Assembly: GCF_001659605.2 (NCBI RefSeq)
Contig: NC_035171.2
Span: 26,143,825-26,207,824 of the forward strand
Source of the DNA: Manihot esculenta
Taxonomy: Eukaryota > Streptophyta > Magnoliopsida > Malpighiales > Euphorbiaceae
DNA length: 64,000 nucleotides
Reading direction: 5' to 3'
Every line of letters begins with the position of its first letter. The stretch's first letter is position 1. Positions 11,455 to 22,371 of the stretch are shown piece after piece. The notes under the pieces were generated by a model. It was not told the DNA's origin, did no database searches, and saw nothing but the letters and a program-made list of their open reading frames with translations. The position numbers and the translations under genes are program-made.

Positions 11455-11945
11455 CCCCTCTCCCTTTACCCCCAGGCTTGCAGGTACAGTATAGTGCGGG
11501 AGTCCGGATAGAGTAAAGAAGTCATGTTTATGTAATAGCTAGCAATGGACATGATCAAATTGTAATGTAAAAGTACAGTATAGTTATGTAATGAGGTTTA
11601 TGGATGTTAGTGTGTGCTTGACCATAGATTGTTGTATCCCTTTTATACATGATCATAGAGATTTTAATGATGTTTATGTAAACCAACTCAACAGATGTAT
11701 GTCACCCATTTGGGGGCACAGATGAGATCCCACAGAGGGATCAAAGTTATGTTCATATTTATGCACAGGTTGAGTTTGGTTGATGTTTATGAAAAGAAAA
11801 GTTTTAATTTTATGCATGTTGTTGATCATGTATGGGATTATACAGGTTCACAGGTTTTATGTCAGGCTTGCTACGGGTCCCGGCGGCCTTAAGTCGACCC
11901 GGATCCTAGCGCCGGTAGCGGTCCGATTTTCGGGTCGTTACAGAA

Positions 11946-11958
11946 TGGTATCAGAGCC
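11946..11958 (+). other. primer-binding site of element C
   Basis: TGGTATCAGAGCC, three bases after the LTR; complement of the initiator tRNA-Met 3' end. Confidence 0.9.
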
Positions 11959-12215
11959 CTAGGTTCATATGGTCGGACCTAGAGTGTTGGGCTCATAGAG
12001 GGTATAGAAGGTCAAGCACAATAGGAAAAGATCATGTCCACTAGGATAGGACGTGGAGTCCTGTCTTGCATGATGATGTGAAATGCCATGACGGTATGCA
12101 TGTGCATTAATGAAATGCTATGATATGTGATGTATGTGATGCGGGTTCATGTGTGCCCACATGAACCATATGATGCTAATGTTTATGTGTTGTCCACTGT
12201 TTTTCAGAAAACAGG

Positions 12216-15200
12216 ATGAGAGGAACTCGTCGATCAGCAAGATTGACTGGAGTACCACCTGAGGATGAGGGCATGAGCGCCCGTCCTCCAGCATTGCCTA
12301 GAGCAATGTCTAGTAGGTCTAACCGAGAAAGAGCAGCAAGAGACCCTAGAAGGTCTTTGGATCTGGGTAGAAGTAGATCAGTCAGAGGAACAGTTCAGGG
12401 AGGAGCGTCAGAGGATATGGGGGATGATATGGACGTAGAACAGAGGAGGGATGGCAGTTTGGGAGTCAATATGTCAGAAGAAGGAATGGGAGAGTCCCAA
12501 GGAGGCACTCAGGCCTCGGGATTTGTACAGCCACCTCACTACCCACATTTCTCACAACATCCCGGGTATTCGATGGGAGGTACCTCGGATTACCCTAGTT
12601 TCACCCCTTATCCCACACAGATGCCATACCCACCATACTACCCACCATACTCTCAGTACCCAATGTATCCACCTCCACCCTATTATCCAAATCCAGCAAA
12701 CCCTACCTCGGAAAATGTTGCACCACCTGCAGAACCAGCAGCCCCAGTTGCTCAACCTCCTAGATCTAGCTCAGCCAGTGGGAGCAAGGTCAAGATGACA
12801 GACTATATGAAGCTGGGTGCTCCCCAGTTTGAAACCGGTAATGATCCGTTCATGTACTTGGAGCGGGTCAAGGCAATTACAGATGAGATTGGGGCTGATG
12901 ACAGTAGAGCCATTCAAATGGCCGGGTTCACGCTTAAGTGCAAAAAGGCACGGGAGTGGTTCAAGAATTATGTGAACCCGAGAGTGGACAGCATGACTTG
13001 GGAAGAGTTTGCAAACGAGTTTGCAGGATGGGCTTTCCCTGATAGTTCGAGGGAATTGAAGATGATAGAATTCGAGCAGTTGAGGCAGACTGATGACATG
13101 AGTGTAGATGAATATACTGACAGGTTTATGGAGTTGCTGCCATTTGCAGGGCAAGACCTTAGCACAGACCAGAAGAAGTCGAGGAGGTATATCATGAAGC
13201 TCCATCCCAGGTATTCCTCCTTGGTATAGTCAGCAGATAGAGAGAGTTTTCATGCCATAGTAGACATGGCTAGGAGGATGGAGGCTAGTGCCATCATTCA
13301 GGGGACGGTTAAGCAGACCGTAGCACAAGCTTCTGGTTCTAAAACTCCGGGTGGGGGAAGGTTAGATCCCTCTACCTTGAGTGCAGCAACTTCAGGCAGT
13401 AAGAGATGGGGTAAACCCAAGGGTAAGAAGAATAAGTTCTGGAGTAAAGTCAAGTCCAGTCTGGGATTTGGGAGTGGCTCAAGCTCTGGTGCGGATAATG
13501 CAGTTTGTGCGAAGTGTGGTAGGCCACACAGGGGAGTATGTCGGTTTGGGACGAACGCCTGTTTCAGATGTGGTCAGGAGGGGCATATGGCTCGAGATTG
13601 TCCAAGAGCGGCCCCGATGGCTCAGTCCCAGCAGACAGCTTCAGGCAGTGTAGCACAGCCAGCAGCTCCAGCCATGACTCAGGCCAGTGGCAGAGGCAGA
13701 GGGAGAGGAGCAGCCTCTTCTTCAGCGGGTTTCAGAGGTGAAGGTCCATCAGCCCCAGCACGGATCTTCACAATGACACAGCAGGAGGCAGACGCATCCA
13801 ACACCGTGGTGGCAGGTAATCTCGTCATAGGTTGTTCGGATGTTTATGCATTGATGGACCCTGGTGCATCTCATTCATTTATTGCTCCGAGAGCCGTCCA
13901 GAGGTTGGGGTTGATGATCTCTGGGTTAGAGTGTCCTCTCTGGGTCAGTGGACCCAAGTGTGATCCTTCAGTGGCAGAGTCAGTCTGTCAGTGTAGTCCA
14001 GTTTTTGTTGAGGGGAGATGCATGTCCGCCGACCTTGTGGTTCTAGATTTGACAGACTTTGACGTCATTCTAGGGATGGACTGGTTATCTACCCATGGTG
14101 CTACCTTGGACTGCAGGGACAAGGTAGTCAGGTTCAGAGGTCAGGATGGATCAGAGGTTGTCTTCAGAGGAGACAGGAGAGGTACACCTAGAGGTATGAT
14201 CTCAGCTCTTCAGGCTCGTAGGTTGCTTAGGAAGGGATGTCAGGGGTATTTGGCTCATGTGAGAGAGCTAAATAGTCAGGTTAGAGAGCCCGCCTCGGTG
14301 CCAGTGGTTAGAGAGTTCTTAGATGTGTTCCCAGACGAGCTGCCAGGTTTACCACCTGCTAGGGAGATAGAGTTCGAGATAGAACTGATGCCTGGAACCC
14401 GACCGATCTCTATCCCTCCCTACAGGATGGCGCCAGCAGAATTAAAAGAGTTGAAGGAGCAGTTGCAGGAGCTGGTAGACAAGGGCTTCATTCGACCGAG
14501 TACCTCACCCTGGGGTGCTCCAGTTCTGTTTGTGAAAAAGAAGGATGGATCTCTTAGACTTTGTATCGACTATAGGCAGTTGAACAAAGTCACTACCAAG
14601 AACAAGTACCCATTGCCAAGGATCGACGATCTATTCGACCAGCTAGCAGGAGCGGGTTGTTTCTCCAAAATAGATCTGAGATCGGGGTACCATCAGTTGA
14701 GGATCAGGGAAGAGGACGTACCAAAGACAGCTTTCAGGACCAGATATGGGCATTTTGAGTTCCTTGTGATGCCGTTCGGGTTAACTAACGCCCCTGCAGC
14801 ATTCATGGATCTCATGAACAGAGTGTTTAGCCAGTACCTGGATCACTTTGTTATTGTCTTCATAGATGATATCTTAGTGTATTCCAGGAATGCAGAGGAG
14901 CATGCCCATCATCTGCGGTTGGTTTTGCAGACCTTGAGGGAGCATGGCTTATATGCCAAGTTCTCAAAGTGTGAGTTCTGGCTGAGGAGCATTTCATTCT
15001 TGGGGCATGTAGTGTCAGAGAATGGAATAGAGGTAGACCCCAAGAAGACAGAGACTGTGGCTAACTGGCCTAGACCCACTTCAGTGACAGAGATCAGGAG
15101 TTTCTTGGGTTTGGCAGGTTACTACAGGAGGTTCGTTCAGGACTTCTCGAAAATTGCAGCTCCTCTGACCAGACTAACCAGGAAGAATCAGAAGTTTCTG

Positions 15201-17201
15201 TGGACCGACCAGTGCGAGGAAAGTTTTGAAGAGCTCAAGAAGAGGTTGACTTCAGCACCAGTTTTAGCTCTGCCATCTAGTGATGAGGACTTTACAGTCT
15301 TTTGTGATGCGTCCCGTGTGGGACTGGGTTGTGTGCTTATGCAGAATGAAAGGGTGATTGCTTATGCTTCTAGACAGCTAAAGAAGCATGAGTTGAATTA
15401 CCCCACACATGACCTTGAGATGGCAGCAGTAATCTTTGCACTCAAGATGTGGAGGCACTACCTCTATGGGGTAAAATGTGAGATCTTCACAGATCATAAA
15501 AGCTTGCAGTACATCTTGAGTCAGAGGGATTTAAATTTGAGACAGAGGAGATGGGTAGAGTTGCTATGTGACTATGATTGCAAGATTCAGTATCATCCGG
15601 GTAAGGCGAATGTTGTGGCAGACGCCCTAAGCCGGAAGTCACTAGGCAGTCTATCCCACATCACGGCAGAGAGGAGACCAGTGGTGAAGGAGTTTTACAA
15701 GCTCATTGAGGAAGGTCTACAGTTGGAGTTGTCTGGTACAGGTGCCTTGGTTGCTCAGATGAAAGTGACACCCGTGTTTCTGGAGCAGGTGGCTCAGAAA
15801 CAGCATGAGGACCCAGAGTTAGTGAAGATTGCCAGGACTGTTCAGTCAGGCAAGGACAGTGAGTTCAGATTTGACAATAAGGGGATCCTCCGCTATGGGA
15901 GTCGATTGTGTGTACCAGATGACATTGGGTTAAAAGGAGACATTATGAGAGAGGCTCATAATGCAAGATACAGCATTCACCCCGGAGCCACGAAGATGTA
16001 TCAAGATCTGAAGAAAGTTTACTGGTGGCCAGCTATGAAGAAAGAAGTGGCACAGTTTGTGTCAGCCTGCGAAGTATGTCAGAGGGTGAAGCTGGAACAT
16101 CAGAAGCCGGCTGGAATGCTTAACCCGCTACCTATTCCAGAGTGGAAATGGGAGAATGTAGCTACGGACTTCGTAGTGGGGTTACCGGCGACGTCCAACA
16201 GATTGGACTCCATATGGGTGATTGTGGACAGACTCACCAAATCTGCTCACTTCATCCCTGTCAGGAGTGGCTATTCTGTGGACAAGTTGGCGCAGGTGTA
16301 CGTTGATGAGATAGTCAGACTGCATGGGGTTCCTGTTTCTATAGTGTCAGATAGAGGGCCCCAGTTCACCTCCAGGTTTTGGCGGAGTCTGCAGAATGCC
16401 ATGGGTACTAGATTGGATTTTAGCACTGCCTTCCATCCACAGACAGACGGACAGTCAGAGAGGACCATCCAAACCATAGAAGATATGCTAAGAATGTGTG
16501 TGCTGGACTTTGGCGGTTCTTGGAGGCAGCATCTACCTTTGGTGGAGTTTGCCTACAATAACAGTCATCATGCTAGCATCGGGATGGCTCCATATGAAGC
16601 TTTATATGGAAGGAAGTGCAGATCACCTGTTTGCTGGGAAGAGGTAGGAGAGAGGTCCTTAGCAGGACCCAAGCTAGTAGAGATCACCAGCAGGGTGGTG
16701 CCCATGATCAGAGAAAGAATCAAGACAGCTGCAAGCAGACAGAAGAGTTATGCAGACATCCGCAGAAGACTAGTAGAGTTTCAGGAGGGGGATCTGGTAT
16801 TGCTCAAGGTGTCTCCAATGAAAGGAGTGGTTCGGTTCGGGAAGAAGGGTAAGCTGGCTCCGCGGTACATCGGACCCTTTGAAGTCCTGCAAAGGATTGG
16901 GAATGTATCGTACAAGCTGGATTTACCTGCTTCGATGGAGAGAATCCATTCGGTTTTCCATGTTTCCATGTTGAGAAAGTTCGTGTCAGATCCGGGCAAG
17001 GTTCTTAGTGAGCCTGATGTGGAGATCCAAGAGGATCTCACCTATGTTGAGCAGCCAATACGGATCTTAGACACCCAGATCAGAAAGCTAAGGAACAAGG
17101 AAATCCCGATGGTGAAAGTCCTGTGGAACCACCACAATATAGAAGAATGCACTTGGGAGACACGGGAGTCCATGCTCCGGCAATATCCTCATCTCTTTTA
17201 A
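12216..17201 (+). pseudogene. gag-pol: gag-pol polyprotein of element C, one in-frame stop
   Basis: One frame from ATG 12216 to TAA 17201, broken only by TAG at 13227-13229 late in the Gag domain; A and D have CAG there. Before the stop lie 337 codons of Gag. The part after it is open for over 1,300 codons. Counting from Met 13266: zinc knuckles at residues 81-112 ([26 protein letters not shown]), protease DPGASHS near 198, RT about 370-620 with FIDD at 533-536, RNase H with D681, E718, D743 and D786, integrase zinc finger (H898, H905, C935, C938), integrase core D968, D1029, E1065, and a chromodomain-like C-terminus ending PHLF. All catalytic residues are present, so one base separates this copy from an open gag-pol frame. 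Confidence 0.95.
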
Positions 17202-17286
17202 GGTTAGTCTCTATGTGTTTATGTGAGTATGTTATGTTGTTTGGTATGCATGTACTAGTTGAGGAACATTCGGGGACGAATGTTCT

Positions 17287-17300
17287 TAAGGGGGGGAGAA
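17287..17300 (+). other. polypurine tract of element C
   Basis: TAAGGGGGGGAGAA immediately before the 3' LTR. Confidence 0.9.
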
Positions 17301-19520
17301 TGTAATACCCGGCTAGACTCCGGTATCGAAATTCCTACCGTCCGGTGGAATCTCGGATGTCGGAGATCTCTAGAAGGGTAGAATCATGTTTTATGAAATA
17401 TTTTCATGTTTTTAATGGTTTTGAGTATGAAATTGAATGAGTTTTTACAAGAAAAGTCTTTGGAGGAAAACCCAGGTTCGGCCGCCGAAAGTCAAGTTCG
17501 GCCGCCGAACATGCATGCGTTTTGGAGGCACGTTAGGCCCCCGAAAGCATGAGTTAGGGAAGTCCAGTTTCGGCCGCCGAAAGTCAAGTTCGGCCGCCGA
17601 ACATTGCATGGATGCGGAGGCACATTCGGCCCCCGAACGTAGCCTGGCCAGCCACCTATAAAAGGGTCCCTTAGCCGAAAATGGGCGAGCTTTTTCTCCC
17701 CATTTCGGCCAAGGTGAGCATTCCGCCATCCTTCCCCAATCTTGAGTTTTTCCTTCCTTTTTCCATGATCTTTACAAGTTTATAACTTTGGTTTTGAAGA
17801 TCTTTGAGCTTAGAACGAGTTTTGGAGCTTGGAGACCAAAAGTTGGAACTTCTCCCATCTCCAAGTTTAGATCTCCTCAACCCTCGATCTTCAAGAGGTA
17901 AGAGCCGATCTTAAGCTCAATGTATGATTTAAACAAGTTTTATGAAGTTTTAAGGGATAGATGCATGTTAGGGTATATGTTGAACCTATGGGTTTTTGAT
18001 GACTTTTTGAACAATGTAGCTTGATTGTGTATGATTGAAGTGTTGTAGATGGGGTATATGCATGTTTGAGTCCCCTAGGAACTTGTATGCATGCTTTGGT
18101 TGAAAAATATGCATGTTTGGAAGGTTTGGAGGCGAAATGTGCAAAGGGAGCCAAGTTTCTGCCCTTTGGCAGAAACCAGGTTCGGCAGCCGAAGTTACTT
18201 TCGGCCGCCGAACATGGCTGGGGAGGCAGGCCTTTCGGCTGCTGAAGTTGCCCCCGAAAAGAGACTTTCGTCTCTGTCTGGCACTTTCGGCCGCCGAAGG
18301 TGCCGCCGAACCTACCTGAGTTTCGTCTCTGTCCAGGACTTTCGGCCGCCGAAGGTGCCGCCGAAAGTGCCCTGTTCAGCCATTTCATGCATATCTCTAT
18401 GTGATATTTTCATGATGTTTTAGGGGGTTTTTGGGGAATAGTTTAGAGTTATGTTCTAGCATGTTTGGTCCCTCATTTGAGTCCACCTGTGTAGGTTCGG
18501 ACCCGAGGAACCGAGGACCCCAGCAGTGAGTTCAGCTGCTTCGGTGTTGTTAGAGTCAGCCAGAGGTGAGTGGAACTAAACTGAATCTTTTAAATAAAAT
18601 GCTTTATCATGTTTCATGCATCATGATTATGCAATAGGATGATTGCATTAGTTTTCACGAATATGCCGCATTGCATAAATTGTTGTTGATGTGGGTGAAT
18701 GTTGGATGACCCAATTAGTCCAAGACAGGAAGACCAGGACCCCATTCTACGGCCTGGCACAGAGTAAGGAAAGACCAGGACCCCATTCTACGGCCTGGCA
18801 CGATAGTGGACTCGAAGACCAGGAGCCCAGAGGAGGCCCTGGGATAATAGTAAGTAATGTATGTATGACAGGAAGACCAGGACCCCATGCTACGGCCTGG
18901 CACAGAGTTAACTTGGACTATTTGGTGACAAGTTCACCCAACCCTTATGTGAATTGTCTGTGTTATGATGCATTTCATAGAGCATAGTGTTAATGTGTTT
19001 TTAATAGTTCAGCTCACTGGGCTTTTAGCTCACCCCTCTCCCTTTACCCCCAGGCTTGCAGGTACAGTATAGTGCGGGAGTCCGGATAGAGTAAAGAAGT
19101 CATGTTTATGTAATAGCTAGCAATGGACATGATCAAATTGTAATGTAAAAGTACAGTATAGTTATGTAATGAGGTTTATGGATGTTAGTGTGTGCTTGAC
19201 CATAGATTGTTGTATCCCTTTTATACATGATCATAGAGATTTTAATGATGTTTATGTAAACCAACTCAACAGATGTATGTCACCCATTTGGGGGCACAGA
19301 TGAGATCCCACAGAGGGATCAAAGTTATGTTCATATTTATGCACAGGTTGAGTTTGGTTGATGTTTATGAAAAGAAAAGTTTTAATTTTATGCATGTTGT
19401 TGATCATGTATGGGATTATACAGGTTCACAGGTTTTATGTCAGGCTTGCTACGGGTCCCGGCGGCCTTAAGTCGACCCGGATCCTAGCGCCGGTAGCGGT
19501 CCGATTTTCGGGTCGTTACA
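17301..19520 (+). repeat. 3' LTR of element C
   Basis: 2,220 bp, the same length as the 5' LTR, with about 10 single-base differences. It carries the TATA box (17657-17664) and hairpin block (19015-19032) at the matching offsets. Confidence 0.95.
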
Positions 19521-19525
19521 GCGAC
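19521..19525. repeat. target-site duplication of C, right copy (gcgac)
   Basis: Matches 9718-9722; the host sequence of B resumes with ggtgcacatggg. Confidence 0.93.
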
Positions 19526-20178
19526 GGTGCACATGGGTGATACACCTCCGGTTACTCAGTTGGTCACTTGTCCAAGTGACTATTAGCTCAGTTCATAGCC
19601 TTAGATCATAGGAACATGTTGTGCTTTTTGATTTGCTGAGTTTTTCTTTTTCTTTTTTCCTTTAAACAATTTGGGCAAATCAACTCAATGGAGAATTACG
19701 CTAACCTTTTATGGCATGCAATTTATTTTCCTTTCCTATTGGCCACAACAGTTTCAAGAACTCAATTCAAGAAAAAGAACTTCCTAAGTAAAGGCTACAC
19801 ACTGTGCATGGTTCAATTTAGGTTTAAAGGGTGGGATAATTTAATGGGGTCATGAGGTAAGGAGCTCTTTTGACTTAGTCTTTTATGCTGAGTAGAGCAA
19901 TAGGCTAAAAAAACAAAATTCTGTGTGTGTGTGCATATGTGTGGAAGAAAAAATTTCTCGTGTGTGACAGAGGTACAACCTATGCAAAAAGAAACAAAAA
20001 GAATGTAAAAGAAAACTAAACATGGTGAAGACTGTGCAAAATATTCCCCAAACACCCCCACACCTATTGCAAACATTGCCCTCAATGTGTAAACATGTAT
20101 AGAAAAGAATTAAGAGGGAAAGGGACTTCCTGGCCTGTGGGTGATTTGGCCAGTGATTTGGGCAAATCACTGGTCAAA
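19526..20178 (-). other. 3' untranslated region of B, continued
   Basis: Completes the tandem repeat cut by C, then non-coding sequence up to the env-like ORF. A gtgatttggccagtgatttg / GTGATTTGGGCAAATCAC cluster lies at 20140-20180. Confidence 0.65.
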
Positions 20179-21828
20179 TCACTGTCTGTCACGATGCTGA
20201 GGCAAAAAATGGTCTACCAGCAGGTCCAATAAGTGCTCCATCCTGTTCATTCGATCTTCAATTCTACTGAGACGAGCCTCCACTGTCTGGTTGGGAGCTT
20301 CGTCTGTAGGTGGCTGATGGGCATCCTGTTGGGGGGCTACTGGAGGTGCTGTCTCTGTTGGTTCCTGCCCTGTTTCCCCTGTTGTCCCGTCTGCTGGGGC
20401 ATTAGTGGATGCTGCCTGTGGGGCAGTGGTGAGTTTGTTGGCTTTCTTCCTTTTGAAAACACACTCATGGCGTGGCGTTATGGGACCTGCAGGTGCAATA
20501 GAAAAACTATCCCCCACTTTGCAAAGCAACCCCATGTCATCTAGTGTGCGAAGGTCTAAAGGGGTTGTTTTGGGGGTGGGGGAGAGGTCAGTATGTGCTG
20601 GGTGCAATAATTTGAGATTCACTGCAATGGCAGTGATCAAAGGGCCAAGAATCAGGGCCCTGTTATATTGCATGATGCTGGATAGCTGGGTGGCAACCCA
20701 ATATCCAAGATGTATCTTTCTGTGTGTGTGCATGCACCATAGAATGTATAATTCAGTTCTGGTCAGGATGTTGGAGGCATCCTTCCTTCCAGAAAATGTG
20801 TAAGCCAGGAATCTGTGGATATATTTCAGGCTGGGGTTCCTAAGGTACAGGTCCTTGGACCTGGTGGGTGAGTATGTATCTGGGGGATTATCACTTAGCT
20901 CCAAATATGCGGAACTTGGATCAAACTCAGCAGGGAAATCCCAAGTAGAATCAGGGCATTCACAGCCCATGGCAATGCTAAATTCTTGCAGGGACAAGCG
21001 AAATCGCTGTCCCAATAACCGAAATCCCATTGTGCCTGGTGTGTGAAGGTTATGCATGGCAGGCCTATCGAAGTAAAAGGTAGTGAAGAACTCGTGTGTG
21101 AGTTCTAGGAAAGAGGGCATGCGCTGGAAGAAAAATGTGTCCCAGCCAATAGTAGAGATGAGGGAGCGTACCTGGGTATGGAGTCTCAGTGCTCCAAGTG
21201 TGCCATAGTGGATGTGCTTACCTGGGTGATAAGGTAGAGACGAAATTTTATCTAGCCTGGTGCGCTCAGAGACTTTGTTGAATGTCAGGGCTCGAGTGAT
21301 GTGATCTGGGCGTGCTGGCTTGGGCAAATTGCTGGGCAGATCGCTCGACATATCGCTGGGCGCATCACATGGCAAGTCGTTAGGCAAAGCGCTGGGCACA
21401 TCAGTGGGCAAAGCGTTGGGCACGTCACCTTCCTCGTGACCTGTGGGGTGAGTGGCAACAGGGGTTTCTGGTTCTGGCTCTGAGCTCGGCAGTGGAGGTG
21501 ACTGCGTTCTCAGCCGTTTCTGGCCAAGGGCAGCAGAATGTGTGTCTTCGTGAGGCGTTTCTCCCTCCTGGGTTTCCACTGTGACCTTGGAAGAGGAAGG
21601 TGGTGGCTCTGTTATCGTCGCCCTTTTGCGCCGGCGATAAGTCTGGACGTCCGGTGAGTCGGAGCGTCCGATCGCCGTTCCAGTAGCTGGTGGCATTTCA
21701 GTGCTGGTGGGGACTGGTGGAGGGGTTTCCCCTGCATCGTCATCACTGTCGGAGGGGATGGGTTTCGGTAACCCTAGTTTCTTCCACATGAATGGTCCGC
21801 CTTTGGCCATCATCTTGATCCGAACCAT
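20179..21828 (-). CDS. Athila ORF1-like protein in the env-like position of element B
   Basis: An intact 549-codon frame on the same strand as gag-pol of B and downstream of pol, where Athila elements carry their extra ORF. The N-terminal third is Pro/Ser/Asp-rich low complexity with a basic YRRRKRAT stretch and degenerate DLP repeats near residues 140-170. The central part (about 175-330; a GWDTFFFQRM stretch, then GFRLLGQRFRLSLQEFSIAMG) resembles the ATHILA ORF-1 family of unknown function. The C-terminus has a heptad-like segment (VEARLSRIEDRMNRMEHLLD), a probable coiled coil. I see no signal peptide, transmembrane segment or fusion peptide, so an envelope role is not supported. It is the only long undamaged frame of B. 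Met 7 (MAKGGPF) is an alternative start. Confidence 0.75.
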   Translation of the reverse strand: MVRIKMMAKGGPFMWKKLGLPKPIPSDSDDDAGETPPPVPTSTEMPPATGTAIGRSDSPDVQTYRRRKRATITEPPPSSSKVTVETQEGETPHEDTHSAALGQKRLRTQSPPLPSSEPEPETPVATHPTGHEEGDVPNALPTDVPSALPNDLPCDAPSDMSSDLPSNLPKPARPDHITRALTFNKVSERTRLDKISSLPYHPGKHIHYGTLGALRLHTQVRSLISTIGWDTFFFQRMPSFLELTHEFFTTFYFDRPAMHNLHTPGTMGFRLLGQRFRLSLQEFSIAMGCECPDSTWDFPAEFDPSSAYLELSDNPPDTYSPTRSKDLYLRNPSLKYIHRFLAYTFSGRKDASNILTRTELYILWCMHTHRKIHLGYWVATQLSSIMQYNRALILGPLITAIAVNLKLLHPAHTDLSPTPKTTPLDLRTLDDMGLLCKVGDSFSIAPAGPITPRHECVFKRKKANKLTTAPQAASTNAPADGTTGETGQEPTETAPPVAPQQDAHQPPTDEAPNQTVEARLSRIEDRMNRMEHLLDLLVDHFLPQHRDRQ

Positions 21829-22371
21829 GTTGGTTTTGAGTTCACCGGTGGGTGGAGAAGAAAATCTTGAAGAAGAAGAAGAGATGAAAACAGTAGATCG
21901 CGTAAAAAGTGAAAATAAAAATTACTTAAAGTGATATGGGTAGGTGAACTGCCCTAATCATTTAATGTTGGCTCTTTGGATTCTTGACAGGGTGATTTGG
22001 CCAGTGATTTGGGCAAATCACTTGGCCAGATCACTTCTTCATTGTGGTTGCTTGGCTGGTACTGTTCACGCCCTTTTCTGATGATGTGCTGAGTTGGTGA
22101 TTTGGCATGGTGATCTGGTCAAATCATCTGGGCAAATCGCTTCTTTGGTGTAACTGCATGGTTGGTCTTGTCCTGTCTTGTATGAACCCTGTCGATTTGG
22201 CCTGTCGGTTTGGGCAAATCACTGCCCCAATCACTTGTTACTAAGCTTTAGTCAGGTGATTTGCCCAGTGATTTGGGCAAATCGCCCCAGTGATTTGGGC
22301 AAATCACTACATCTGGGCTGCCTCCCAGTAGCGCCCTGTTTTCTGTCTTGGGCTGGACATCGGTGTCTTGC
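21829..22371 (-). repeat. spacer of B between pol and the extra ORF, rich in palindromes
   Basis: Non-coding, about 540 bp. At least five copies or near copies of the gatttgggcaaatcac motif occur at about 21990-22025, 22100-22140 and 22195-22310, the densest group in the window. Confidence 0.8.

Larger units (their letters stand above)
9723..11942 (+). repeat. 5' LTR of element C
   Basis: TGTAATACCC...GGGTCGTTACA. It contains a palindrome cluster (9899-10060), TATA box (10079-10086), a candidate splice donor (10320), a second palindrome cluster (10600-10790), three to four copies of a gaccaggaccccattctacg module (11143-11340), and the hairpin block (11437-11454). It matches 17301-19520. Confidence 0.95.
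10320..12207 (+). other. candidate leader intron of element C
   Basis: Donor AAGAG|GTAAGAG at 10320 in the LTR and acceptor CTGTTTTTCAG ending at 12207, eight bases before the gag ATG. Splicing would remove 1,888 nt, including the U5 repeats and PBS, and bring gag close to the cap. The same pair exists in A and D. Unproven without RNA data. Confidence 0.45.
9723..19520 (+). mobile_element. Tekay/Del-type element C, complete, plus strand
   Basis: A structurally complete element of 9,798 bp: 5' LTR 9723-11942, PBS, gag-pol 12216-17201, polypurine tract, 3' LTR 17301-19520, flanked by the duplication gcgac. The LTRs are both 2,220 bp and differ at about 10 positions by eye (about 0.45%), so the insertion is recent. 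The only coding defect I see is one TAG in gag. It belongs to the same family as A and D and is inserted in the tandem repeat of the 3' region of B. Confidence 0.96.

Noticed and set aside
19813..20170. Hydrophobic short frames on the minus strand downstream of the extra ORF
   Set aside because: They lie in the 3' untranslated region of B, overlap in different frames and depend on T-rich sequence.
20179..21828. A true envelope glycoprotein in Athila element B
   Set aside because: No signal peptide, transmembrane span or cysteine-rich ectodomain; the core resembles the ATHILA ORF-1 family.
21991..22310. CRISPR-like look of evenly repeated gatttgggcaaatcac
   Set aside because: Spacing is irregular, repeats are degenerate, there are no cas genes, and the DNA is a plant nuclear retrotransposon.
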